Shown piece after piece: positions 8,040 through 17,823 of a DNA stretch of 33,454 nt. Position 1 is the first letter of the stretch; each line of letters starts with the position of its first letter. This DNA is from JBHJOF01 sp050330055 (lineage in GTDB: Bacteria; Pseudomonadota; Alphaproteobacteria; Kiloniellales; JAKSDN01). A program made the translations under genes and the position numbers. The stretch lies in contig JBHJOF010000046.1 of assembly GCA_050330055.1 (NCBI GenBank), positions 1 through 33,454 on the forward strand. The letters run 5' to 3'. The notes beneath the pieces are model-generated. The model worked only from the letters and a program-made list of their open reading frames with translations, was not told where the DNA came from and ran no database searches.

Positions 8040-8725
8040 CAGTGCAGCCGCTCCGATTGCGGTTTCTCCTGGAACTGCAGCCCGGCCACCCAGCCCAGGG
8101 TCATGCCGCCGAGATCGTCGCTATCGCCGGAGATCGCCACGAACTTCGGCGGCGGCGGTGCCGTGCCGAAATGGCGCCGGTAGTCTGCCGCGTAGTCGAC
8201 GGTTTCCGAATGCCAAGCACCCAGGTCGTCGCTCCGGTCGCGCAGCACGATGATCATGCCCTGGCCGGGATCCAGGTAGGGGTTGGCGAAGCGCTTGCCC
8301 TTGGAGCCGTCGGCGGCCCAGACGTAGGTGATGGCGCGGCCGAAGCGCGGATAGCCGAAGAAGCCCGCCAGCAGGTCCTTGAAGCTGGTCTCCTGCTCCG
8401 GAAACCAGAGGTGTACGGCCAGCGGCCGGTCGTCCTCGCCGCGCTGCATGAGGTCGCTGGCCGGACCGCCCTTGTCGACGCGCCAGCGCCAAACCAGTCG
8501 GCCGCCGGCCTGCTCCACGTCGCGATAGAGAAATCCCACCGACGCCTTGGTTTCGACCTCTATGACACCGTCGCTGCGCAGCGCAAAACGGGCCGGCGCG
8601 CGGTCCGGCAGGCTCAGCGTCTGCCAGCCCGCGTCTTCCAGGGTAGCGAAGCCGGCCAGCGGCCAGAGGGCGAGCGCCAGGCTTGCGGCGGCAACGCGTG
8701 CAAGGGTGTTGGAAGCGCGGCGCAA
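8039..8725 (-). CDS. exported DUF3047 domain protein
   Basis: A 228-residue protein with a signal peptide: a basic start, a hydrophobic core around residues 9-25 and a likely cleavage near GFA. The mature part matches DUF3047: WRWRVD near residue 80, DDRPLAVHLWF around 98-108, an LGAWHSETVDY block and a C-terminal AISGDSDDLGG with acidic residues. DUF3047 has no established function. It is the first gene of the operon with the diiron protein and the glycosyltransferase, coupled by a TGATG overlap. It is divergent from uvrB across about 215 bp. Confidence 0.85.
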   Translation of the reverse strand: MRRASNTLARVAAASLALALWPLAGFATLEDAGWQTLSLPDRAPARFALRSDGVIEVETKASVGFLYRDVEQAGGRLVWRWRVDKGGPASDLMQRGEDDRPLAVHLWFPEQETSFKDLLAGFFGYPRFGRAITYVWAADGSKGKRFANPYLDPGQGMIIVLRDRSDDLGAWHSETVDYAADYRRHFGTAPPPPKFVAISGDSDDLGGMTLGWVAGLQFQEKPQSERLH

Positions 8726-8941
8726 GGGACCAGTTCCGCCAGGTCGGAGGTGCCATCAGGCTATCGCCGTTAGATTGCATGGCAGGGTCGCGGCGCAAGT
8801 CACCGCGGATCACATTCGGTTGAAGGTGGGCGGTTGAGCCGCGGCGCGCCGCGCGGGTCTCCTGACGGCTCCTGTCAGCGGCCGGGCGCGGCCGGCCAGG
8901 CAGCCCTGGCGCCCCGCCGCGGGCCGCGCTACTTATGGGGC

Positions 8942-11110
<2,169 letters not shown>

Positions 11111-11222
11111 AGACCCCCAACCGATAGCGCAGAGCGAGGCGCTAGCAAAACTACTAGAAGGCGTTGCGGCGCCTCTGTTTAGCTCCTATTGCCGGTTCTA
11201 CAGGCGCCAGCTTTGCATTCTG

Positions 11223-11672
11223 CTAGGCGGACGGTGCGCAAGGAAGCAGACTTGGCAATACGGCAATTACGACCAGCAGAATCCCAATGCCAAATGTTGC
11301 AACTTGTCCGCAGAAGAGTCGCCACGTTGCTTGGCCCAGCCTCTTGTAACGTCCGCGGAGTTCGGCTAACTCGCTATCTGATTCGTCCCTTTCCCGAAGA
11401 CGAGCAGCCTTTGCTGTCGTTCGAAAATCTACAAGCCTATTGAATATGCACCAGAGGCCAAGAGCGATTGAAAGCAAGAGCGAGAACATCGAGAGCAAAA
11501 AGAATGACTTTTGCCACGATGCAGGCTGAAAGGTACTGTCCAGCAAAAGATGGATTTGGAAACCCAACGCGGCTACAGACAGGCCAAGGATCAAATTGAC
11601 CGAGTAAGTTAGCTGCTCAATCGTGATTGACTGCCACCGAATGAAACTGCCTGCCGGTTCTTTGGCTGCCAC
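11223..11672 (-). CDS. three-TM membrane protein of unknown function
   Basis: A 149-residue protein with three predicted membrane segments at about 22-44, 56-78 and 118-143. A charged, probably coiled cytoplasmic stretch at 80-112 is rich in Arg and Glu. A GTG start at 11672 has GGAGG about 8 nt upstream. I recognise no named domain. Base composition is clearly more AT-rich than the flanking genes, shared with the DUF3800 gene 195 bp upstream on the same strand, which suggests joint acquisition. A sensor or effector anchor role is possible but not shown. Confidence 0.65.
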   Translation of the reverse strand: MAAKEPAGSFIRWQSITIEQLTYSVNLILGLSVAALGFQIHLLLDSTFQPASWQKSFFLLSMFSLLLSIALGLWCIFNRLVDFRTTAKAARLRERDESDSELAELRGRYKRLGQATWRLFCGQVATFGIGILLVVIAVLPSLLPCAPSA

Positions 11673-11867
11673 GTTTACCGCCTCCCACCAAAGAGCGAGA
11701 AACCAAACATCTATTCATCGCAATGATAGAGCGATGTCGCATTCACAACTAGACTCTTCTGAGACGGTAGCCACCTGACGGGAGGCGCCGCTTGCGCGGG
11801 TCGTGAGGGTCTGATTGTCCTTTGCAGCAGGGCTGCTTGACGCCTGCAGGGCGCCCGCGGCTTGCAC

Positions 11868-12680
11868 CTAGGGGTCGCCCGCAAAAAACTGCGGACCAGA
11901 CTGGGGACCGAAATCCGTCGCGACAAAGGAGCGAATCGGGACGCTCTCTGCGATGATATTCATCATTGTGCCAGGGGACACATCAGGTCTTTCGTCAACC
12001 GGCGCCCTTTCTAACGCAACTCCATGCCGGCGCGTATAGAACGCCAGAAGGTCGGCCATTTGAATGGCACGACATTTGTCCTTTGGCACAAAGGAGATCG
12101 AGTGAAGCACATTCTGCAACTTATGGAGTTCGCGCACACTGTAAAAGTACTGTTCGACCTCGGGATTGTTCTCGTGCCCACATTCCAGTATCAGCGCAAT
12201 TCCATTCTTGTTTGCGGCGCCTCCAACCCGAATATCCCGCAATAGCCAGTCGATAATCACGGCAGAGCAAAAGGTGTACGGCGTCGAGGTACGCTTGCGG
12301 TCGCTTTCCTTTGCGCGCGCTCCATAAGCGTCTTTCAAAACCGACATACTTACACCGAGCTGTACGTGGCGCGATAGAACTTGGCAAAGCCTGGCGACAA
12401 ATGCCTGCTTCTTAAGAACTCGCCAGCCCGCAAACTGACCATCTGTGTTGTGAAGGTCTTTGGAGTGCAAAACGCTAACCTGGAACTCGTTGAACCAAGG
12501 CTCTACTTCGGCTTCAAACGCCCTCCATTGATCATCAGTAGCCACATAGCCCGCAAGCGTGGTAATCGGATTTTGCGGGTCTTTGCCACTATCGTCGAGA
12601 TAACAAACAAGCACGACTATCAATCTCTTGGCCAAAAGGCTCGGGGGCAATGTCTGGTGCCATTCCAACGCTGGAGTCAC
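11868..12680 (-). CDS. DUF3800 domain protein
   Basis: A 270-residue soluble protein. It has the DUF3800 hallmarks: an N-terminal beta-strand ending in CYLDDSGKD with consecutive acidic residues, a mid-protein LILECGHE strand, and a C-terminal AIQMADLLAFY helix carrying another Asp. These acidic residues are arranged like an RNase H-type nuclease centre, a prediction that is not proven here. A GTG start at 12680 is supported by GGAGGG about 8 nt upstream, giving a roughly 20-residue leader before the domain. DUF3800 genes are often found in mobile or defence-type DNA, consistent with the AT-rich composition. Confidence 0.8.
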   Translation of the reverse strand: MTPALEWHQTLPPSLLAKRLIVVLVCYLDDSGKDPQNPITTLAGYVATDDQWRAFEAEVEPWFNEFQVSVLHSKDLHNTDGQFAGWRVLKKQAFVARLCQVLSRHVQLGVSMSVLKDAYGARAKESDRKRTSTPYTFCSAVIIDWLLRDIRVGGAANKNGIALILECGHENNPEVEQYFYSVRELHKLQNVLHSISFVPKDKCRAIQMADLLAFYTRRHGVALERAPVDERPDVSPGTMMNIIAESVPIRSFVATDFGPQSGPQFFAGDP

Positions 12681-12788
12681 TCATAGCACCCTCCGGGATC
12701 AGCACGCGAGGCATGGTATCGCCTTGTCAAAGCATGAGGCCTGCACCCAGCGGCTGATGTCTCGGTGGCAGCTTTGCTCGACCCGGCC

Positions 12789-13517
12789 CTACTCCCCGGC
12801 CCTGGCCAGCTCCGCCCCGGCCGGCTCGCCGGCGATCTCCAGCAGCATTTTGCGGCGCACCGCCTCGGCGAAGCTCTGGTTGCCGTCGGCGGTTACGACG
12901 AAGCTGCCGGGGCCGCCGATGATCAGCGAGGCGAAGGCGGCTTCCAGGTCATAGCCGACCGGCCGGCCGTCGCACTCATAGCAGAGGATCGCCAGGCCGT
13001 TGATCACGCTGCCGGCCGCCAGCGCCATGGCCCGGGCCTCGTGGATCGGGATGCCGCCCCAGCTGTAGGCGCTGTCGCCGGAGAAATCGATCACCTGGCG
13101 GGTGCTCTCGATCTCGTTGCTCTCGATCAGGGCCTGGGCCGCGGCCAGCGCGTTGCCGATGGCGTTGGGGCCGTGCGCCAGGCGCGGCTCGGCCATGAGC
13201 TGCTTGGCAAAGCCGGCGGCGCTGTCGGGGCCGTCGATGACGGTCCAGGGCACCACCACCTCCTGCGAATCGACTTGGCCCCATTCGACGTAGGTCACGG
13301 CGATGCGCTGCAGGTAGCCGCCGGCGATCGCGGCCAGCACGTCGGGGTGGGTAATGGCGGCGGCGTAGCCCTGGCGCTGCAACTGAAACTCGCCGTCGTC
13401 GATCGAGCGCGAGGCGTCGGCCAGCAGCACCAGCTCGAGGTCGACCTCCTCGGCTGCCAGCGCGTTGCCGATGGCGAAAGTCAGCAGCAGGCTGAGCGCG
13501 AAGCAACTGCGGCGCAT
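12789..13517 (-). CDS. exported DUF1194 (VWA-like) protein
   Basis: A 242-residue protein with a clear signal peptide cleaved near ALA-AEE (about residue 22). The mature part is DUF1194, a von Willebrand A-like fold. The metal-site motif is DASRSID with Asp34, Ser36 and Ser38, and a later DFSGDS contributes a further acidic site. It is therefore probably a periplasmic or secreted metal-dependent adhesion or binding protein; the partner is unknown. The start is the ATG at 13517 with GGAGGA upstream. It is divergent from the esterase gene. Confidence 0.87.
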   Translation of the reverse strand: MRRSCFALSLLLTFAIGNALAAEEVDLELVLLADASRSIDDGEFQLQRQGYAAAITHPDVLAAIAGGYLQRIAVTYVEWGQVDSQEVVVPWTVIDGPDSAAGFAKQLMAEPRLAHGPNAIGNALAAAQALIESNEIESTRQVIDFSGDSAYSWGGIPIHEARAMALAAGSVINGLAILCYECDGRPVGYDLEAAFASLIIGGPGSFVVTADGNQSFAEAVRRKMLLEIAGEPAGAELARAGE

Positions 13518-13679
13518 GGCGTCCTCCGCTCGCGGGCATGACCGGCCTCGATTGAAACGTGATTACAGTACTCCGGCAAGCCACCGCGGCCCGATGTCGC
13601 AGCAATGTGAGCAGAAGCCCCTCGGACGGTGTAGAACATGCCGGCGACCCTGGAGTGGTAGGGAGCAGAAAGGAAAGCC

Positions 13680-14624
13680 ATGAGCGAGGAACCGGCACCG
13701 CTGGAAGCGGGCATCGCCCGATACGCAGCGACCCTGCGCGATGCCATGCAGGGCAAGCCGCTGCCGACCTCTCCGGAAGAGCGGCGCCGCGTCTTCGCGC
13801 TGCGCGCCACCCGCTTCCGCCTGCCGATTCCCGAGGGCGTCGAGATCGTCGACCACCACATCTGCGCGCCGGGCCGCGAGATTCCCTTCCGGCTCTACCG
13901 GCCGAAGACGGCGGCACCGCCGCCCCTTGTGCTCTACCTGCACGGCGGCGGCTGGGTCTGCGGCGACGTCTCGACGCACGAGTCGGTGACCGCGCCGCTC
14001 GCCGCCGGCAGCGGCGTGGCGGTCGCGAGCCTGCACTATCGCCGGGCGCCGGAGAACCCCTTCCCCGCCGCCTTCGAGGACGCCAGCTTCGCGCTGCGCT
14101 GGCTCATCCGCCAGGCCGGCGCTTTCGGCCTGGACGCCGGCCGCATCGCGGTGGCCGGCGACAGCGCCGGCGGCAATCTGGCGGCCGCCTTGGCGATCGA
14201 GGCGCGCGAGCAGGGCGACGTCGCGCTCAAGGCGCAGATCCTGCTCTATCCCGTGGTCGACGACGACGTCGAGCGGCCGAGCTACCGGGCCGACCGCGAT
14301 CCCTTCCTGACCCGCGCCGGCATGATCTATTACCTCGAGTCCTACTTCGCCCAAGGGCACGGCCGCGACGATCCCCTCGGCCTGCCGCTCCGCTGCCGCA
14401 ACCTCGGCGGCCTGCCGCCCGCCTACATCCTGGCCGCCGACAACGACCCGCTGCGCGACGAGGCGCTCGACTACGCGGCGCGGCTCGAGGCGGCCGGTGT
14501 GCCGACCACTCTGCGCCTGGTGCCCGGCACCATCCACGGCTTCCTGCGCGCCCAGCCGGTCAGCGCGCTGGCCCGCGCCGAGATGGCCCTGCTCGGCAAC
14601 GTCACCCGGGCGCTGCTGGCGTAA
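13680..14624 (+). CDS. alpha/beta hydrolase, HSL-type esterase
   Basis: A 314-residue serine hydrolase of the hormone-sensitive-lipase branch. The oxyanion motif HGGGW is at 88-92. The nucleophile is Ser162 in GDSAGG, with Asp256 in DNDPLRDE and His286 in GTIHGF, completing the triad. The roughly 80-residue N-terminal cap region is typical. There is no signal peptide, so a cytoplasmic carboxylesterase is expected. The start is the ATG at 13680 with AGGAAA upstream. The physiological ester is unknown. Confidence 0.9.
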   Translation: MSEEPAPLEAGIARYAATLRDAMQGKPLPTSPEERRRVFALRATRFRLPIPEGVEIVDHHICAPGREIPFRLYRPKTAAPPPLVLYLHGGGWVCGDVSTHESVTAPLAAGSGVAVASLHYRRAPENPFPAAFEDASFALRWLIRQAGAFGLDAGRIAVAGDSAGGNLAAALAIEAREQGDVALKAQILLYPVVDDDVERPSYRADRDPFLTRAGMIYYLESYFAQGHGRDDPLGLPLRCRNLGGLPPAYILAADNDPLRDEALDYAARLEAAGVPTTLRLVPGTIHGFLRAQPVSALARAEMALLGNVTRALLA

Positions 14625-14651
14625 CGTTCGCCGCCAACCGACCACGCACCA

Positions 14652-14811
14652 CTGTCGTCCCGGGACCTGTTCCCGGGACCCATCATTAGCGTTAACGCGT
14701 GGCGATGCCTTGCCAGTTTGCATCCTCGCCCGCCGCATTGCATGGAATAGTCGCCACGAGCAATCGAGCGGATAGGGCATTGGGTCCCGGGGACAAGCCC
14801 CGGGACGACAG
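14652..14811. repeat. inverted pair of CCCGGGAC-type palindromes
   Basis: Left arm 14652-14683 and right arm 14779-14811 are inverted copies of a sequence of about 32 bp. Each arm is itself palindromic (TCCCGGGAC...GTCCCGGGG-like cores) and ends in GACGACAG/CTGTCGTC. The 95-bp spacer has no gene. The layout is that of a paired REP element (BIME-like) between the esterase and msrB. Confidence 0.75.
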
Positions 14812-14913
14812 CTGTGGCTGTGGCAACGCCGCCCCTCTCTTGACTTCCGCCGCGGCGCGGGCCAACTCGGACACGGGAAGCCCTAAGGGGGGAAACCTAG
14901 TAAGGAAACGGTC

Positions 14914-15318
14914 ATGGCCGACAAGATCGTCAAGTCCGATGCCGAATGGCGCGCCCAGCTGACGCCGGAGCAGTACAAGGTCACCCGCCGGGCCGGCACC
15001 GAACGCGCCTTCACCGGCCAGTACCACGCCAGCAAGACGCCCGGCACCTACAGCTGCGTCTGCTGCGGGCAGCCGCTGTTCTCGTCGGAGACCAAGTTCG
15101 AGTCCGGAACCGGCTGGCCGTCGTTCTTCGCGCCGATCGCCGAGGACGCGGTCGAGACCAAGGACGACCGCACGCTCTGGATGGTGCGCACCGAGGTGCT
15201 CTGCGCGCGCTGCGACGCCCACCTGGGCCACGTCTTCCCGGACGGCCCGCAGCCGACCGGCCAGCGCTACTGCATGAACTCGGCCGCCCTGGTCCTGGAG
15301 CCGAAGGACAAGGGCTGA
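14914..15318 (+). CDS. msrB: peptide-methionine (R)-S-oxide reductase
   Basis: A 134-residue MsrB, which reduces the R epimer of methionine sulfoxide in oxidised proteins. Four zinc cysteines are present as two CxxC pairs: Cys48/Cys51 and Cys97/Cys100. The resolving and catalytic region ends in GQRYCMNSAAL with catalytic Cys120. The GTGWPSFF substrate-pocket block is intact. There is no signal peptide, so it is cytoplasmic. The start is the ATG at 14914. It stands alone; msrA is not present in this window. Confidence 0.96.
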   Translation: MADKIVKSDAEWRAQLTPEQYKVTRRAGTERAFTGQYHASKTPGTYSCVCCGQPLFSSETKFESGTGWPSFFAPIAEDAVETKDDRTLWMVRTEVLCARCDAHLGHVFPDGPQPTGQRYCMNSAALVLEPKDKG

Positions 15319-15446
15319 CGCCCTTCCGGCCCCTGCGCCCGCCTCCCTGCAACGGCAGCGACATCGCATATGACCAAGTCGTCGGCGGTTGTGTGATTGC
15401 GGAGCGGTGCTGGCAAGCAAACGAATGCTGCAATTGCATCCTGCGC

Positions 15447-15552
15447 CCTTCGAGACGCGGGCTTCGCCCGCTCCTCAGGGTGAGGCGAAATTTTCGTGGC
15501 ATCAGAGGTTTATCCTCAGCCTGAGGAGCCGCCGAAGGCGGCGTCTCGAAGG
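15447..15552. repeat. inverted REP pair, CCTTCGAGACGC type
   Basis: Two 39-bp arms, 15447-15485 and 15514-15552, are near-perfect inverted copies separated by 28 bp. Each begins or ends with CCTTCGAGACGC and CTCCTCAGG. The small inner hairpins differ by compensating bases (GGGCTTCGCCC against CCGCCTTCGGCGG). That is a sign of selection for structure or of gene conversion. Repeats of this type are common in alphaproteobacterial intergenic DNA. Confidence 0.85.
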
Positions 15553-15640
15553 CCGCACGGCGATTCGTCCGAGACACCGGCACGCGCTCCCGACATTGCG
15601 CAGACGCATCTGTGATCGTCCTCCAATGACGGCGGCCGAC

Positions 15641-15826
15641 TAATACCAACGGCCGCTAATTCTGACTCGTCATCCCGGATGCGATGCAGCACGCAGTGCT
15701 GCTTCGCTGATCCGGGATCTGCCAGATGGAGAGCTTCGATAGCGCCGGATCCCGTGTCTGCACCGCAGCACTGCGTGCTGCAGTGCGCACGGGATGACGG
15801 GTCAAGAATAAGCGCCGCTGGTATAA
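15641..15826. repeat. MITE-like element, long copy
   Basis: A 186-bp element starting TAATACCAACGGCCGCTAAT and ending with the inverted, imperfect counterpart AGCGCCGCTGGTATAA (15 of 20 terminal positions match). It contains two hairpins: one with CCCGGAT...ATCCGGG arms around 15673-15716 and one with CCCGTG...CACGGG arms around 15751-15793. A 109-bp copy lies at 20199-20307. No transposase is encoded. With 15447-15552 it accounts for most of the gene-free stretch between msrB and the next transporter. Confidence 0.8.
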
Positions 15827-15944
15827 GGCCACCGCAAGACCCGGATAGAAGGACTGGCGGGGGACCGGGAGACTCCCTAATCTGCCGCGCCGCGCGGCAG
15901 TTTCCCGCGCCGCCGTCACCGCAGCCTCGGCCTCGAGATTCCGC

Positions 15945-16940
15945 ATGCCGCTCGAAAGACCCGACCATCCGCTCGACAGGCTCGCCGATACGGCACCCGT
16001 CGCGCCGCACGGCGGCCTGGGGCGCCCGATCGGACTTGTCTGGGCCTGGCTGGTGCTGCTGACCATGGGGGTCGGCTGGGGGCTGACCTTCTCGCTCGCC
16101 AAGATCGCGGCCGACGGCGGCGCCCACCCGATCGGCATCACGTTCTGGCAGGCCAGCCTCGGCGCCGTTTTCCTCTGCGCCCTCATGCTGGCGCGGCGCC
16201 AGCGGATCGCCCGCGAGCGCCACATGCTCGGCCTCTACAGCGCCTGCGCCCTGCTCGGCGCGGTCTGCCCCGGCATCCTGTTCTTCTATGCTGCCGCGCA
16301 CGTGCCGGCGGGGGTGCTGTCGATCACCGTCGCGCTGGTGCCGATCATGACCATCTTCCTGGCCGCCCTGCTCGGCGTCGAGCGGCTGGCCGCCGCGCGC
16401 CTGCTGGGCGTGCTCTGCGGCCTCATCGCCGTGGTGCTTCTGGTGGCGCCGCGGGAGAGCCTGCCCGACCCGGGCGCCGCGCCCTGGGTGATCGCGGCCT
16501 GCATCGCCTCGGGCAGCTACGCCGCCGAGAACCTGGTGATCGCCCTGCGCAAGCCGGCCAGCGCCGATCCCTTCATGGTGGCCTGCGGCATGTACCTGGT
16601 GGCGACCCTCGTCATGATCCCGGTGATTCTGGCAACCGACAGCTTCGTGCCGCTGCCCTGGCCTTGGGGGGCGCCCTGGGGCGCGGTCGAATGGTCGATT
16701 GTCGGCATGGCGGCGATCAGCGCGCTCGCCTACAGCCTGTTCATCTACCTGGTGAGCGCGGCGGGGCCGGTCTTCGCCAGCCAGACCGCCTACGTGGTGA
16801 CCCTGGCCGGCGTGCTCTGGGGCATGGCGATCTTCGGCGAGACGCACTCGCTGTGGATCTGGCTGTCGCTGCTCGTCATGCTGGCCGGCCTGGCCCTGGT
16901 CGCGCCCCGCCGCAGCGAGCGCGCCGTCCGCACCGCCTAG
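15945..16940 (+). CDS. EamA-family (DMT superfamily) transporter
   Basis: A 331-residue membrane protein with a hydrophilic N-terminal tail of about 30 residues and then ten membrane segments in two EamA repeats. The first helix carries GVGWGLTFSLAKIA. The second repeat starts near PWVIAACIASGSYAAENLVI, and the last helices end in LWIWLSLLVMLAGLALV. The substrate is unknown. The start is the ATG at 15945; a later start just before the first helix cannot be excluded because no clear Shine-Dalgarno precedes the chosen ATG. The Gre-like gene follows 65 bp downstream on the same strand. Confidence 0.88.
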   Translation: MPLERPDHPLDRLADTAPVAPHGGLGRPIGLVWAWLVLLTMGVGWGLTFSLAKIAADGGAHPIGITFWQASLGAVFLCALMLARRQRIARERHMLGLYSACALLGAVCPGILFFYAAAHVPAGVLSITVALVPIMTIFLAALLGVERLAAARLLGVLCGLIAVVLLVAPRESLPDPGAAPWVIAACIASGSYAAENLVIALRKPASADPFMVACGMYLVATLVMIPVILATDSFVPLPWPWGAPWGAVEWSIVGMAAISALAYSLFIYLVSAAGPVFASQTAYVVTLAGVLWGMAIFGETHSLWIWLSLLVMLAGLALVAPRRSERAVRTA

Positions 16941-17005
16941 CCTATCCCTTACCGTCCCTTGCGCGCCCCTTGTCCAGAAGGGCGCGACAAAGGCACACTG
17001 GCGCC

Positions 17006-17557
17006 ATGAGCCGCGCATTCGTCAAGGAACCCGACGGCGACGAGCTGGGCGACGGCCAGCCCGAGCTGCCGATCTCGCCGCACCCCAACTACGTCCGGCC
17101 GCAGGGCTTGGCCAAGCTGAAGGCGCGCCTGGCGGCGCTGCAGCAGCGGCGCTGCGTGCTGGCGGCCGACCCGGACGACCTGCTGACCCGCACGCCGCTG
17201 GCCCAGATCCTGCGCGAGACGCGCTACCTCGAGGCCCGCATCGAGCACGCCATCCTGGTCGACCCGGCCCGCCAGCCGGCCGACCGCGTCGCCTTCGGCG
17301 CCAGCGTCGAGGTCGCCGAGGAGGACGGTAAGACCCGCCGCTTCACCATCGTCGGCGAGGACGAGGCCGAGCCCGAGCGCGGCCTGGTGAGCTGGATCTC
17401 GCCGCTCGCCCGTGCCCTGAACGACGCCAAGGTCGGCGACCTGATCGTCTGGGAGCGGCCAAGCGGCGACCTGGAGCTCGAGATCCTGTCGATCCGCTAT
17501 GACTTGCCGGAGTCCGGCACCGACGCGCATCAGAGCGACTCGACCGCAGCCCGTTAG
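17006..17557 (+). CDS. GreA/GreB-like transcription elongation factor
   Basis: A 183-residue protein. The C-terminal FKBP-like Gre domain is clear: FGASVEVAEEDGKTRRF, then IVGEDEAEPERGLVSWISPL and ARALNDAKVGDLIV. The N-terminal half forms a coiled-coil hairpin from about residue 32 (LAKLKARLAALQQR) to 77 (YLEARIEHAIL). At the hairpin tip the canonical D-x-SENAEY segment of GreA/GreB, which carries the acidic residues that stimulate RNA cleavage, is replaced by DPDDLLTRTPL. It may therefore enter the RNA polymerase secondary channel without the usual cleavage activity; this is inference. The ATG at 17006 is chosen; longer frames run back into the transporter gene. Confidence 0.85.
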   Translation: MSRAFVKEPDGDELGDGQPELPISPHPNYVRPQGLAKLKARLAALQQRRCVLAADPDDLLTRTPLAQILRETRYLEARIEHAILVDPARQPADRVAFGASVEVAEEDGKTRRFTIVGEDEAEPERGLVSWISPLARALNDAKVGDLIVWERPSGDLELEILSIRYDLPESGTDAHQSDSTAAR

Positions 17558-17823
17558 GGCCATCAGCCGGCGTTGAAAAGCGCATCCAGAAGAGACATCT
17601 AGAGGCCTATTGGGGAACGGACCCCGGCTCCGCGCCGCTCGGTCGGCGCGCGGCCGGCAACGAGGTCCGGGGGCAGTCGGAACTCTTTTGGGGCACCAGC
17701 CGGCCCAGCCGGCGGAAGGGGAAACGTCAGGATGCGCCTAGCGACCGTCAGCGGACGGCAGCGCCGGGCTTGGCTGCGGTTGCAGGCAGGCTTTCCGCGC
17801 CGGGCGCGGAGGCCGGGACCATT

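Larger units (their letters stand above)
11223..12680. other. AT-richer probable horizontally acquired segment
   Basis: From just after uvrB to about 12.73 kb, codon third positions and intergenic DNA lose the strong G/C bias seen on both sides. The exception is a GC-rich patch at about 11760-11870. The segment holds a three-TM protein and a DUF3800 protein. I saw no integrase, transposase, tRNA or clear flanking direct repeats, so the mode of entry is unknown. Confidence 0.5.

Noticed and set aside
5928..8183. 751-codon plus-strand frame across the MFS, glycosyltransferase and diiron genes
   Set aside because: It crosses three well-supported genes in the wrong frame or strand and shows repetitive Arg/Ala/Gly content without motifs.
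8726..8941. SOS (LexA) box for uvrB
   Set aside because: No GTTC-N7-GTTC or close variant found in the divergent region.
12976..13917. 313-codon minus-strand frame over the DUF1194/esterase junction
   Set aside because: It runs through two better-supported genes and the divergent promoter region; no domain.
17558..17823. Possible riboswitch in the leader of the Ca/Na antiporter
   Set aside because: The segment can fold GC-rich stems, but I could not match the conserved blocks of yybP-ykoY, cobalamin or other known classes.
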